Below, one piece after another: positions 45,902 to 55,257 of a DNA stretch of 64,000 bases. Below the pieces are notes generated by a model. The model was not told where the DNA came from. It was given only the letters and a program-made list of their open reading frames with translations, and did not search any database. Numbering within the stretch: position 1 is the stretch's first letter; each line of letters opens with the position of its first letter. Source of the stretch: Pontibacter actiniarum (GTDB taxonomy: Bacteria; Bacteroidota; Bacteroidia; Cytophagales; Hymenobacteraceae); the NCBI RefSeq assembly GCF_003585765.1, contig NZ_CP021235.1, forward strand, positions 3,596,001-3,660,000, read 5' to 3'. Position numbers and translations under genes: made by a program.

Positions 45902-46345
45902 ATGAGAGAAGCAAAAGCAACAGGCAAGCCCGAGTACCTGACGCCTAATATGGCCCGACCGGTTAACGCCGGCATCCGGGCACTGAATTTCACCATAGAC
46001 CTTTTCGTCTGGCTACTGCTGGCTGTTATTGCCATCATCCTGCTCGATTATTTACTCCCCACCGTGAGCCATTTCACAATCAACGCGCTTGCTTATTCGG
46101 CTATGGTGCTGCTGTTCCTGGGCTACTACAGTGTGCTGGAGTACCGGTTTCAGAAGATCCTGGGCAAGTGGATTACCAGAACGAAAGTCGTCAGCTTAAC
46201 CGGCGATAAGCTAACGGCAGGAGCTGTTTTCCGCCGCTCCTTCGCCCGCCTCCTTCCTATCGATTGGGCATCCTACCTCTTTACAAGGAACGGCATGCAC
46301 GACGCCCTGTCCGGGAGTAGGGTTGTAAAGGACAGAAAAGCATAA
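45902..46345 (+). CDS. RDD family membrane protein
   Basis: A 147-residue protein of the RDD family. 'VNAGIRALNFTIDLFVWLLLAVIAII' gives the R and D of the name before helix 1, and 'EYRFQKILGKWITRTKVVSLTGDKLTAGAVFRRSFARLLPID' is the usual central-to-third helix region. Transport roles have been proposed in other bacteria. Lies 48 bp after the CPBP gene. Confidence 0.85.
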   Translation: MREAKATGKPEYLTPNMARPVNAGIRALNFTIDLFVWLLLAVIAIILLDYLLPTVSHFTINALAYSAMVLLFLGYYSVLEYRFQKILGKWITRTKVVSLTGDKLTAGAVFRRSFARLLPIDWASYLFTRNGMHDALSGSRVVKDRKA

Positions 46346-46430
46346 CGCCCGCCAAGGCTACCGTTTATGCGTGCAAAAAAGCTTCGGCAACCAAACTAAC
46401 ACAGAAAACTAACCCCACCACCTTTTACCT

Positions 46431-47879
46431 ATGATGCGACTTTACCGATTCCTGAGCCTGGCGGCTTTGGCTTTACTCACCCTTCCTGCGCAGGCGCAGG
46501 ACTGTACCTGTGCAGCCTCCTTTGAGCTCGTGGTTCAAAATTACGAAAGCAATTATTCCCTCTTCAACATTAAGGTAACCGATGAGAACCGGGAGCTCTA
46601 CAAGGCGTACACGGACGTTTTCCGCAGCAGGGCTAGCGAGGTGAAAGAGATCGAGAACTGCCTGCCGGTGCTCACCCAGTGGCTCCAGTTCTTTCGGGAT
46701 GGCCATACCGGCATCAAGTTTACAGGCACCGGTAGCCAGGCGGCCAAGCGTGAGCGAATTGAAACCGACAGGAAAAAGTTTGAGGCCACCTACAAGAAAA
46801 AGGGCTACCGCAAAAATGACCTTCCAGGCATCTGGCAGTACGGTGCCTACGAAGTAGCCATTATGCCGGACCCGACAGCCAGCACTCAAAGCAAAGATTA
46901 CGTTGGGGTGATTTTAAGCAGTGCCAACAAGCTTTGGAAGCCGGGAGACATTAAGTTCAAACTCAGCCACGTGTATGGGAACGACTACAAAGCGGTTGTT
47001 TTTATGGATGATGACAGCGGCAAAAAGCTGGAGGGAGAACTGCGGAACCCGAACGAGCTGGAGTTCAAAAACTTTAACCGCTGGGCCAAGTCCTGGCCAA
47101 ACAGTGCCCCGGCAACAGCGGCAAAGGAGCAGGCGGACCTGTACAGCGACTTCCACATCCGCATGCTAGACGGGAAAGTGCCTTATGTGAGATTCCTCAA
47201 CTTCTATGAAAAGGAGCCTGCTTTTGTAGACAGCCTTTTTAAAGCGCACCATGACCAACTGGTGCAGGCAGACTTTATCGTTGTAGACGTGCGAGACAAT
47301 GATGGAGGCAACGACAACGTCTACTTCCCGGCCTTACCCTATATCCTGTCCGGCCCGATCCAGATTCCGCAGGCTGGCATGTGGATGTCTGAGGGGAACC
47401 TGGAAACGGCGCTGGAAGGAGTAGACCCGGAGACCCTAAACGAAGCCGACAGGGCCGAGTACGACTTCCTTATGGCACAAAAGAACTCCATCTTCTGGTA
47501 CGGCAATGACGACTATGCCCGCACGTACACCCCAAAAACCGTGTTCGCGCCACACCAGAAAGTTGCAGTTTTGATGAACGGGAAGACGGCCAGCTCCGGC
47601 GAGACCTTTGTGTACCGGGCGATGCAAAGCGACAAGGTTGTTCTTTATGGCCAGAACACGGCCGGGGTGGTGGATGGGTTTACGGTCTTCACCAAACGTA
47701 TAGGATGCTTTGAGCTGCGGTACCCGTCCTCTCTGCGAGCGAAAGACATCGCAGACAACCCTGTGGACCCCTACGGCTTTGCGCCCGATGTATACATAAG
47801 CCCAGACGCGGACGCGCTGGAGTTTAGCATCCGGCATATGCGGCAACTGCTGGAAAACCAGGCGAAGCCGGCACCTTGA
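46431..47879 (+). CDS. S41 family peptidase
   Basis: A 482-residue exported serine protease-like protein. Signal peptide 1-22 (cleavage after QAQ). An N-terminal helical region has two close cysteines (DCTCAAS). The C-terminal tail-specific protease domain shows 'DFIVVDVRDNDGGNDNVYFPAL', and 'VAVLMNGKTASSGETFVYRAM' with the Ser of SSGE as likely nucleophile. 'GFTVFTKRIGCFELRYPSS' and 'PYGFAPDVYI' are standard ends. The PDZ domain is reduced or missing. Follows the RDD gene with 85 bp between. Confidence 0.88.
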   Translation: MMRLYRFLSLAALALLTLPAQAQDCTCAASFELVVQNYESNYSLFNIKVTDENRELYKAYTDVFRSRASEVKEIENCLPVLTQWLQFFRDGHTGIKFTGTGSQAAKRERIETDRKKFEATYKKKGYRKNDLPGIWQYGAYEVAIMPDPTASTQSKDYVGVILSSANKLWKPGDIKFKLSHVYGNDYKAVVFMDDDSGKKLEGELRNPNELEFKNFNRWAKSWPNSAPATAAKEQADLYSDFHIRMLDGKVPYVRFLNFYEKEPAFVDSLFKAHHDQLVQADFIVVDVRDNDGGNDNVYFPALPYILSGPIQIPQAGMWMSEGNLETALEGVDPETLNEADRAEYDFLMAQKNSIFWYGNDDYARTYTPKTVFAPHQKVAVLMNGKTASSGETFVYRAMQSDKVVLYGQNTAGVVDGFTVFTKRIGCFELRYPSSLRAKDIADNPVDPYGFAPDVYISPDADALEFSIRHMRQLLENQAKPAP

Positions 47880-48171
47880 AAGGAGGCAGCGGCACCGGAA
47901 CCGGGCTCGTAGCTGGCTTTAAAGCAGGGGCTTAAAAGTACACGCACGTTTTGCCTCTTCCTGTTTCCTGCTGTATCTCCTCCCGCGGCTGAAGCACACG
48001 GCTCCTGCGTAAAAACAACGGCTACGCGCACCTACTTTTTTACCCGGGTTTTGCCCTGTTCCTGCGTTTCTTGCCGGTTTGTACCTCAAGATATTGATCG
48101 TTTTTTAAACCCTAAACCGTTCCTAGCGTTTTCATTAGGTATATAACATATCATTTAACAACTACATACCT

Positions 48172-48435
48172 ATGGAGACGCAAGACTTAAAGAACAAGTT
48201 AGACAAAACGAACCCAGAGCAAAGAGAAGGCAAAGTAGCCACCGCTATTGAAAACCAGACAGCAAAGATTCCATCTGATGTTTACCTGTGGGCGGCAGTA
48301 GGCTCTATGGCGGCTTCTTTTATATTGAAAGTAATGAAGAAGGATGACGAAGCCCTGTTTGTAGGACAGTGGCCAGCGCCGTTCTTGCTGCTTGGCGTTT
48401 ACAACAAACTTGTGAAGCAGCAGGGCAACGATTAA
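48172..48435 (+). CDS. Small membrane-associated protein
   Basis: An 87-residue protein with a polar, charged N-terminus ('QDLKNKLDKTNPEQREGKV') and two short hydrophobic segments ('VYLWAAVGSMAASFIL' and 'PAPFLLLGVYNKLV'). This pattern is common among small Bacteroidota membrane proteins without a named function. Its own terminator follows. Confidence 0.7.
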   Translation: METQDLKNKLDKTNPEQREGKVATAIENQTAKIPSDVYLWAAVGSMAASFILKVMKKDDEALFVGQWPAPFLLLGVYNKLVKQQGND

Positions 48436-48473
48436 CCTGCACATAGCCACATGTCAGCAGGCTGACAAACTTT

Positions 48474-48502
48474 AAGAGGAAGCGTTGCTTCCTCTTTTTT
48501 TT
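48474..48502 (+). terminator. Hairpin terminator
   Basis: Perfect 10-bp stem AAGAGGAAGC / GCTTCCTCTT with GTT loop and a following T-run of six, 38 bp after the stop. Confidence 0.9.
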
Positions 48503-48545
48503 ATACCTCCATGCAGCAGTTCTCTCAACACCTCACGCTAACGCT

Positions 48546-49169
48546 ATGAACAGCTACAAGTATGGCATTTACCTGCCGGAATCCTATAACCCGGCCGCCG
48601 ACAAAGACTGGCCGCTGATTCTGTTCCTGCACGGGGCAGGCGAAAAAGGCAACAACCTGGAGCTGCTGAAACGGCAGGGCCTGCCTAAGTACCTCAGCGC
48701 CCGAAAGGACTTTCCGTTTGTGGTGGCGTATCCCCAGTGCCCCCGCCAGGCACACTGGCACCCGTCCCTGCTGAACGAATGGCTGGAGGAGGTGCTAACC
48801 AAAGTAAAAGCAGACAAAACCCGCCTGTACCTGACCGGGATAAGCATGGGCGGCTACGGTACCTGGCACTGGGCCGCAGCCAACCCCGAGAAGTTCGCTG
48901 CCATACTTCCCATCTGCGGGGGCGGTGAGGTAAACAAAGCCGCACGGTTGGTGCACATGCCTGTCTGGGCTTTTCACGGCGCGAAAGACGACATTGTACC
49001 TCTCTCAGAAACCACGGACATGGTCACCGCAGTGCGCGCGCTGGGAGGCAACCCGAAGCTAACCGTATACCCCGACCTGCGGCACGACTCCTGGACGGTA
49101 ACCTACAACAACCCGGCAATATACGACTGGCTATTGCAGCACAAACGCAACGGCAACGAACACACCTGA
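48546..49169 (+). CDS. Alpha/beta hydrolase (carboxylesterase/phospholipase-like)
   Basis: A 207-residue cytoplasmic hydrolase without a signal peptide. 'WPLILFLHGAGEKGNN' is the oxyanion strand, 'LYLTGISMGGYGTWHWA' the nucleophile elbow (GxSxG, Ser in GISMG), 'VWAFHGAKDDIVP' holds the Asp and 'PDLRHDSWT' the His. It resembles prolyl-oligopeptidase-like or PhaC-type small esterases. Substrate unknown. Confidence 0.86.
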   Translation: MNSYKYGIYLPESYNPAADKDWPLILFLHGAGEKGNNLELLKRQGLPKYLSARKDFPFVVAYPQCPRQAHWHPSLLNEWLEEVLTKVKADKTRLYLTGISMGGYGTWHWAAANPEKFAAILPICGGGEVNKAARLVHMPVWAFHGAKDDIVPLSETTDMVTAVRALGGNPKLTVYPDLRHDSWTVTYNNPAIYDWLLQHKRNGNEHT

Positions 49170-49249
49170 GCCTCCCGGAGCTGCACTTCCCCCACCCTCA
49201 CCTCCTGCAGCACACCACAAAAACTCCTGCGGCTTTTACAACTACGGCG

Positions 49250-50050
49250 CTAGGCGCGCTTGCCCTGGATCTTCTTCACCAGCTGCCGAAGCACGCTGCG
49301 GGGCACTAGCCTGGTTGAAAAAGCTGTCAGTTTGTTCTGGATGCCTGGTATCACCACTACCTCCCCCGCCATCATACCGGAATATCCGGCCTTGGCCACG
49401 CTCCTGGCATCGGCTACCAATTGTGAGCTAAACAGGCCGGACTCGTGCAGGTTGGCCGCCTGCTGAAACTCTGTTTCTGTAGGGCCGGGGCAGAGGGCGG
49501 TAACGGAAACGTTCTCGTCTTCCAGCTCAGCGGCCAGCGCCTCGGTAAAGCTCTGCACATAGGCTTTGGAGGCATAGTAAACCGCCATGTACGGTCCGGG
49601 CGGAAACGCCGCCGTCGACGACACGTTCAGGATACGGCCGTGCTGGCCATCGCGCAGCTGGTGCAGGAACAGCTTGCAGAGGTGCGTGAGCGACACCATG
49701 TTCAGCTGCATCATGTCCAGCTCCTTCTGCAGGTCGGTTTCCCGGAAGGCTCCGAAGTTACCGAAGCCCGCGTTGTTCACCAGCACATCCACCTGCACCC
49801 CCTCCTGCTTCAGGGCCGCAAACACCTTTTCTGGCCCGTCGGCCTTGCTCAGGTCCTGCGCCACTACTTTGGTGTATACTTTATACTTGATGGCGTACCG
49901 CAGCGCCAGGCTGTTCAGTTTGTCTTCTGACCTGGCTACCAATACCAGGTTGTGCCCGTCCCGCGCGAAGAGCTCGGCCAGCTCCAAACCTATGCCTCCG
50001 GATGCTCCGGTAATGAGCGCTGTGTACTTCTGTTTCTGTTCTTCAGCCAT
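49250..50050 (-). CDS. SDR family oxidoreductase
   Basis: A 266-residue short-chain dehydrogenase. 'ALITGASGGIGLELAELFAR' is the cofactor loop, 'VDVLVNNAGFGNFG' and 'YYASKAYVQSFTEALAAEL' the active-site regions. It matches the 'short-chain dehydrogenase, DltE-like' subgroup with a C-terminal positive tail ending 'KIQGKRA'. The frame is open further upstream, but ATG 50050 directly precedes the domain and is separated from the divergent YfiT-like gene. Two overlapping TATACTT heptamers lie inside it at ~49876. Confidence 0.9.
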   Translation of the reverse strand: MAEEQKQKYTALITGASGGIGLELAELFARDGHNLVLVARSEDKLNSLALRYAIKYKVYTKVVAQDLSKADGPEKVFAALKQEGVQVDVLVNNAGFGNFGAFRETDLQKELDMMQLNMVSLTHLCKLFLHQLRDGQHGRILNVSSTAAFPPGPYMAVYYASKAYVQSFTEALAAELEDENVSVTALCPGPTETEFQQAANLHESGLFSSQLVADARSVAKAGYSGMMAGEVVVIPGIQNKLTAFSTRLVPRSVLRQLVKKIQGKRA

Positions 50051-50210
50051 TTTTATACGTGATGCTTTAAGATGATCATGAGAGTTATACTTGCTAAAGC
50101 ATACGTGCAGCAGGCGAAGCGCGGTTTTCCCATCTCTTATACTTAGCAGCCGGGCTGTGCTTGCTTCTAAGCGCTGCAACTCGTAAACTGCCCTGCCATA
50201 CCCCACAAAC

Positions 50211-50762
50211 ATGACAACAGACACTGAACTGGAAAAGCTGAAGTACCCCATCGGGCGGTACAACCCGCAACAGGAGCTCTCGGAGCAGGAACTCGCGCAA
50301 GCCATACTTGCCATTGCCCAGCTCCCACAGAAGCTGCGCACGGCAGTAGCCAACCTTACCCCTGAGCAACTCGACACGCCTTACCGCGACGGCGGCTGGA
50401 CAGTGCGGCAGGTAATCCATCACCTGCCCGATAGCCACCTGAACGGTTACATGCGCCAAAAGCTGGCTTTAACGGAAGATGTGCCCACCATTCGCCCTTA
50501 TGACGAAGTAGCCTGGGCAGCATTACCCGACAGCCTGCACGGCGACCCCGGAATCTCGCTGAGGCTGCTGGAGGCACTGCACCAGCGCTGGGTGCTGCTG
50601 CTCCAAAGCCTGACACCGGAGCAGCTAGCGCGGAAGTTTACACACCCGGCCAGCGGCGGGCAAAGTATACGGCAGCACATCGGCAACTATGCCTGGCACG
50701 GCAACCATCACCTGGCGCATGTCACGGAGCTGATCAGGAGGGAAGGCTGGGACAAGGCATAG
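50211..50762 (+). CDS. YfiT/DinB family putative metal-dependent hydrolase
   Basis: A 183-residue four-helix protein of the DinB/YfiT superfamily. The three metal-ligand histidines fit 'VIHHLPDSH' (early) and 'WHGNHHLAH' (late). Proteins of this shape include bacillithiol S-transferases (BstA-like) and other thiol-transfer enzymes. 'MTTDTELEKLKYPIGRYNPQQE' is the usual YfiT start. Diverges from the SDR gene with AAGTATAAGAG-type sequence between them. Confidence 0.85.
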   Translation: MTTDTELEKLKYPIGRYNPQQELSEQELAQAILAIAQLPQKLRTAVANLTPEQLDTPYRDGGWTVRQVIHHLPDSHLNGYMRQKLALTEDVPTIRPYDEVAWAALPDSLHGDPGISLRLLEALHQRWVLLLQSLTPEQLARKFTHPASGGQSIRQHIGNYAWHGNHHLAHVTELIRREGWDKA

Positions 50763-50793
50763 CATAGCTGGCTCCCACTCAGGCAGCGCCTTA

Positions 50794-50841
50794 AAAACAG
50801 GAAAGCCGCAGGCATTACGATACCTGCGGCTTTCCTGTTTT
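50794..50841. terminator. Strong bidirectional terminator
   Basis: A perfect 19-bp stem (50794-50812 with 50823-50841), starting AAAACAGGAAAGCC, around a 10-nt loop. It separates the convergent YfiT-like and sterol-desaturase genes. Confidence 0.92.
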
Positions 50842-50851
50842 CAGACTTTTT

Positions 50852-51826
50852 CTAGGCGTTGGCCACCTGAAGATCGGGTGTTTTCTGCTGCCCTGCTGCC
50901 TGCAGCGCCTTTTGCTGCTGCTCCCACTCCTGCTGCAGCATTTTAGAGGTCTTCCTGCTGCCGTCGTGGCTCCATCCCGGAGGGCCAAACACGTACATAA
51001 ACTTCGCCTTCCACGACTTCACGCCTCTCACGTCTTTCCAGATATCCTGAAACTCGTGGAAGTTCAGCGTGATCGGGTCGTGCTTGGTTGGCGGGTGCAG
51101 CACACCGAATTTTGTTTCGAGGTACTTGTCTTTGTCTAGGTACGTGCCGAAAATGCGGTCCCAGATAATCAGGATGCCGCCGTGGTTGCGGTCCAGGTAC
51201 TCCACATTGCAGGCGTGGTGCACCTGGTGTACCCATGGGGTGTTAAACACGGCTCCAAACACAGGTATGCGCGGCACCAGCGTAGAGTGCAGAAAGAACT
51301 GGTAGATGGAGTTGAAGGACATGCACAGCGCGATCATCACCGGGTTAAAGCCAAGTATAGGCATCCATATCCAGTAAATTGGCTTATACAGGAAGATGGT
51401 CCAGCCGTTACGGAAGGCGGTACCCAAGTTAAACTTCTCGGAGGAATGGTGCACCAGGTGCGCCGCCCAGAATATTCTTACCGTGTGGCAGAAACGGTGG
51501 TGCCAGTAAAAGTTAAAGTCATCTCCGACCAGGCAAAGCGCCCATACCCACCAGGCCCAGCCTAGGTTATCATACCCCAGAAACTCTATGCGCAGCGGCT
51601 CAAACAGTTCGTAGAATAAAAAGAAAAGCCCGATTTGATAAGCCTTCGTAAGCGTGTTGAGGATTGCGGCTCCTATACCTACCCAGGTACTTGCCATGGA
51701 GTCTTTCAGGTTGTAGAGGTCTTTGTCTTCCCGGTAGCTGATATAGGCCTCCCCCAGAATAAGCACCGCAAACAGGGGCACAAAGTAGGTGAACGGGTTA
51801 GGCATGTTGTCGAACAGAATTTCCAT
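50852..51826 (-). CDS. Sterol desaturase / fatty acid hydroxylase family protein (1)
   Basis: A 324-residue membrane di-iron enzyme. The His boxes are 'YWHHRFCH', 'HLVHHSSEKFN' and 'HQVHHACNVEYLDRNHGG'. About four to five helices flank them. Members hydroxylate or desaturate lipids, sterols or carotenoids; the substrate is unknown. The C-terminus is a Gln-rich polar tail. A second family member lies at 56488. Confidence 0.9.
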   Translation of the reverse strand: MEILFDNMPNPFTYFVPLFAVLILGEAYISYREDKDLYNLKDSMASTWVGIGAAILNTLTKAYQIGLFFLFYELFEPLRIEFLGYDNLGWAWWVWALCLVGDDFNFYWHHRFCHTVRIFWAAHLVHHSSEKFNLGTAFRNGWTIFLYKPIYWIWMPILGFNPVMIALCMSFNSIYQFFLHSTLVPRIPVFGAVFNTPWVHQVHHACNVEYLDRNHGGILIIWDRIFGTYLDKDKYLETKFGVLHPPTKHDPITLNFHEFQDIWKDVRGVKSWKAKFMYVFGPPGWSHDGSRKTSKMLQQEWEQQQKALQAAGQQKTPDLQVANA

Positions 51827-52026
51827 AGATGCGCGTAAAAATAAAGTCTAGAAAGATACGGTAGCTTGTAGCCAGAGGGTACCGTAAATCCCTAAATTAA
51901 TAAATTATGCGGCGCAGTCCAATTCTGCTCCAGCTGCCGCACCTTTTTAGCCATACGTTTTTCCCGAGTTGGTAGAATAGGAGTTTATCCTATAAATTAG
52001 CTACGGCGCACAGCCACCAGCACGTT

Positions 52027-52974
52027 ATGCAGCAAACGCAGCCACAAAAAATAAGAACACGCCTTGCCCCTACCCCCAGCGGCTACCTGCACCTGGGCAA
52101 TGCCCTCTCCTTCGCCATTACCTGGGCACTGGCCCGGCAGCAAGGGGGCGAGCTTATACTTCGCATCGACGACCTGGACAACGCACGCTTCCGGCCGGAG
52201 TACCTGCAGGACATTTTCGACTTGCTGCACTTTATGGGGCTGGACTACGACGAAGGGCCCGCGGACGCGGAAGACTTCCTGAAGCACTACTCACAGCACC
52301 TGCGCCTGCCGCAGTACCACCGCATGCTCCAACGGCTCGTGGAAACAGGGGCGGTGTATGCCTGCCCCTGCTCCCGTAAGCAACTGGCCAGCCTGGCCAC
52401 CGGTGCCTGTGCCCTCCACACCTGCCGGGTAGAGCGCCAGCCCCTGCACTTACCGGGAATCGCCTGGCGCGCCCACGTACCCGAAGGCACCGTAATTACC
52501 TTTGCCGACCGCCTGCTGCCGATCAGCGCCGTAGACCTGGCCCGGGAGATGCCCGATTTCGTGGTGCGCCGCAAAGAAGGAATACCTGCCTACCAGATTG
52601 CCTCGCTCGCCGACGACCTGCAAATGAAGGTCAACACCATCGTGCGCGGCGAAGACCTGCTGGCTTCCACCGCCGCACAGCTGTTCCTGGCCCGGCAGCT
52701 TAACGAGACCGCTTTCCTGGATACAGCGTTTGTGCACCACCCCCTTGTGATGGAGCCGCAGGGAGGCAAGCTGTCTAAATCGCATAACGACCTCTCTGTA
52801 TCAGAGATGCGCAAAAACGGACTTACGCCCAAGGCTTTCTGGCAAACATTGGCCGCCATGCTGGGCTGGCAGGATAAAGGCATCATGGGTGCGAAAGACT
52901 TCCTGCAGCGGTTCCGCCTCGAGGACCTGCCGCAGCACAGCCTGCACACAAAAGCGGCAGCCACCGGAAAGTAG
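52027..52974 (+). CDS. Truncated glutamyl-tRNA synthetase (GluQ-like)
   Basis: A 315-residue class I synthetase catalytic core without the anticodon-binding domain. The HIGH-type motif is 'APTPSGYLHLGNAL', the KMSK-type motif 'GGKLSKSHND'. Zinc ligands 'ACPCSRKQL' and later 'CALHTC' are present. In other bacteria such proteins (GluQ/YadB) charge Glu onto queuosine of tRNA-Asp; that function is inferred here. It stands alone, with a hairpin overlapping its stop. Confidence 0.85.
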   Translation: MQQTQPQKIRTRLAPTPSGYLHLGNALSFAITWALARQQGGELILRIDDLDNARFRPEYLQDIFDLLHFMGLDYDEGPADAEDFLKHYSQHLRLPQYHRMLQRLVETGAVYACPCSRKQLASLATGACALHTCRVERQPLHLPGIAWRAHVPEGTVITFADRLLPISAVDLAREMPDFVVRRKEGIPAYQIASLADDLQMKVNTIVRGEDLLASTAAQLFLARQLNETAFLDTAFVHHPLVMEPQGGKLSKSHNDLSVSEMRKNGLTPKAFWQTLAAMLGWQDKGIMGAKDFLQRFRLEDLPQHSLHTKAAATGK

Positions 52975-52982
52975 CTGCCGCT
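52953..52982. terminator. Hairpin overlapping gluQ stop
   Basis: A perfect 9-bp stem AGCGGCAGC / GCTGCCGCT with a 12-nt loop spans the stop codon of the GluQ-like gene, facing the convergent DUF2911 gene. No T-run follows on the plus strand, so its terminator role is uncertain. Confidence 0.45.
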
Positions 52983-53008
52983 CCTGCTGTTCAGGCACCA
53001 AGCGATAC

Positions 53009-53539
53009 CTACTTTTCGGCCTGTATGCTTACCGGCACCTCCAGGTTCTCCCACATCAGCACCAGCCCGTCATCTGTCACCTCATACTTCAGGCGCTCGT
53101 TCATGGAGGCAGACTGCCGCGGCTGCACCTGTACGCGCAGTGCATCCTGCTGCGCATCGTACTGCGTGCCCCACTGGTTGGCTACTTTGTTAAAGATCAC
53201 GGTCCATGCCTCCTCTCCGGGTATGGCGTAGAAGCTGTAGGTACCCGCTGGCAGTGCCTGCCCCTCTACCGTTACATCCTGGTCAAAGGCGACTGTTGTT
53301 GCCTCGTTCGCCCCGGCACGCCATACTTCTCCGTAGGGCACCAGGGCTCCCCACACTTCGCGGCCCTTAACGGCGGGGCTGCTGTAGTTTACAGTAACCG
53401 TAGCATTGCCCACCTTTCCGGTGGCGGAGGCAGGGGGGCTCTGGCGGTTCGCTTTGGAATCCTGTGCACTGGCACTTGCCGCCAGTAAAACACCGAACAG
53501 CAGCAAAGCAAGGGGATAAAACACATTTGTTCTTTTCAT
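53009..53539 (-). CDS. DUF2911 domain secreted protein
   Basis: A 176-residue exported protein: signal peptide 1-25 (cleavage near ASA-QDS). The mature part is a DUF2911 beta-sandwich: 'NATVTVNYSSPAVKGREVWG', 'LVPYGEVWRAGANEATTVAFDQDVTVEG' and 'LPAGTYSFYAIPGEEAWTVIFNK'. The family is of unknown function and secreted in Bacteroidota. Converges with the GluQ-like gene. Confidence 0.9.
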   Translation of the reverse strand: MKRTNVFYPLALLLFGVLLAASASAQDSKANRQSPPASATGKVGNATVTVNYSSPAVKGREVWGALVPYGEVWRAGANEATTVAFDQDVTVEGQALPAGTYSFYAIPGEEAWTVIFNKVANQWGTQYDAQQDALRVQVQPRQSASMNERLKYEVTDDGLVLMWENLEVPVSIQAEK

Positions 53540-53781
53540 AGTTTATATAGTTTTATTTACAGCTAAAGATATAAAAAAGAATCAAACTAAAAAATACAAC
53601 CAATTGATATACTGGCAGTAGCAACAATACTCCCGGACTTATACAAATAAGAAAAATGCATGGCTCAGGCCCGCAGTCGGCAGGGCTGGTCTTAAGGCAG
53701 CGCACGCCGCTTACTGCTGCGCGCTAACATCAGCCTGCACCTGCCCGTTAAACCATACAGTGCAAAACAAGAAGAACGCCT

Positions 53782-55149
53782 ATGCCAGCCTTTAACAACC
53801 GGAAAACAAACCGCACGAGAGCAACCGCCCGCCGCACACAAAGCAACACCTACAGCGACACCCGCAGCAATACCCGTAGCGGCACACACAACGGCACCCA
53901 CGGGCGTGTACTGACAAGAGGAAGGAAAGTGAACCGGGTACGGAGGCGCAAAACCCCTGGCTCGGCGGTGAAGGGGGCCGAAAACCGGCTGAAGAACTTC
54001 CGGCAGGCCTCCATACTGGCCGTGGCCATAACAGGCTTTATCATGCTGATCTTCGCCCCCAGCGAGGCGGGCCTGGCCCAGGACAGCGTCGCTACCGACT
54101 CGGTTACCATTACAGAGCAGGTAGCGGTAGAGGACTTAGCGGTTACCGAAGCGGCACCGGACACAGCCACCGCCCCCTCCAGCAAAGAATCGGCGGACGA
54201 GGCCATAGGCGCCCTGCAGAACCTGTGGGAAAGCTTTCTCTACAACCTCCCCAAAATCCTGATCGCCCTCGGCACCCTGGCCTTTGCCTGGGTGGTGGCC
54301 CGGCTCGTAAAGGCTCTGCTCCGGCGGTTGCTGGGGCGCTGGGGCAGCTCTTCGGCTATTATCTCGCTGGTTTCTATTGCGGTGTGGCTGCTGGCGATAG
54401 GCGTGGCGCTCAGCGTGGTGGCCGGCGACATCCGGGCCCTGGTCGGCTCACTTGGCTTGATAGGCCTTGCGCTGTCCTGGTCGCTGCAAACCCCGATCGA
54501 GAGCTTTACCGGCTGGATCCTTAACTCCTTTCAGGGCTACTACCGCGTGGGCGACCGTGTGCGGGTAGGCGATGTGTTCGGAGATGTGTACCGGATCGAT
54601 TTCCTGACGACCACTGTCTGGGAAATCGGCGACCCGTACCAGCCGGGCTTTGTGCAGGCAGAACAGCCAACGGGCCGCCTGGTTACCTTCCCGAACAACG
54701 AGATCCTCACCGGCACCGTCACAAACCTTACCGGCGACTTTCCTTATGTGTGGGATGAGTTGGCCATCGCCGTTGCAAACGAGTCGGACATCCCGCTTTC
54801 GATGGCGGTGCTGGGCCGGGTTGCGGAGGACCTGCTCGGAAACTACATGGTGGAGCCCGCCCGCAACTACGTAAAGCTCCTGCAGCGCTCCGGGCTGGAC
54901 TATGACATACCAGACAAGCCGCAGGTGTTTATTTCCCTGGCCGACTCCTGGACCAACGTGACCATCCGCTACCTGGTGGGCGCCCGCGAACGCCGCAAAT
55001 GGAAAAGCGAACTCACCGTGCGCATTACAATGGAGGTGAACAAGCCGGAGTACCTCGAGAAGATCATCCCGGTCTATCCGCGCCAGCAGGTGCAGTTCAT
55101 CAACCCGGGTGGCGTGCCGGTAGAGGCAAGCCTAAATGACAACGGCTAG
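53782..55149 (+). CDS. MscS-type mechanosensitive channel with long basic N-terminus
   Basis: A 455-residue membrane channel of the MscS superfamily. Residues ~1-75 are an unusual Arg/Thr/Asn-rich, basic extension ('RKTNRTRATARRTQSNTYSD'), followed by a hydrophobic segment near 80-97 that may be a late signal. Three helices follow, then the MscS pore and beta domains: 'LIGLALSWSLQTPIESFTGWIL', 'FQGYYRVGDRVRVGDVFGDVYRIDFLTTTVWE' and 'VTFPNNEILTGTVTNLT'. The C-terminal cage is shortened. If the basic N-terminus is real, it is the oddest part; an internal start near residue 70 is the alternative. Confidence 0.86.
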   Translation: MPAFNNRKTNRTRATARRTQSNTYSDTRSNTRSGTHNGTHGRVLTRGRKVNRVRRRKTPGSAVKGAENRLKNFRQASILAVAITGFIMLIFAPSEAGLAQDSVATDSVTITEQVAVEDLAVTEAAPDTATAPSSKESADEAIGALQNLWESFLYNLPKILIALGTLAFAWVVARLVKALLRRLLGRWGSSSAIISLVSIAVWLLAIGVALSVVAGDIRALVGSLGLIGLALSWSLQTPIESFTGWILNSFQGYYRVGDRVRVGDVFGDVYRIDFLTTTVWEIGDPYQPGFVQAEQPTGRLVTFPNNEILTGTVTNLTGDFPYVWDELAIAVANESDIPLSMAVLGRVAEDLLGNYMVEPARNYVKLLQRSGLDYDIPDKPQVFISLADSWTNVTIRYLVGARERRKWKSELTVRITMEVNKPEYLEKIIPVYPRQQVQFINPGGVPVEASLNDNG

Positions 55150-55257
55150 ACAACAGCCATACTTTAACTGGTCCTTTTCTGTGAAGGGTGACAATTGTCA
55201 TTTCAAACAGGGAGCATTCAGCCTTAACTTACAAGCATTTAACCGAAACTGATCAAA

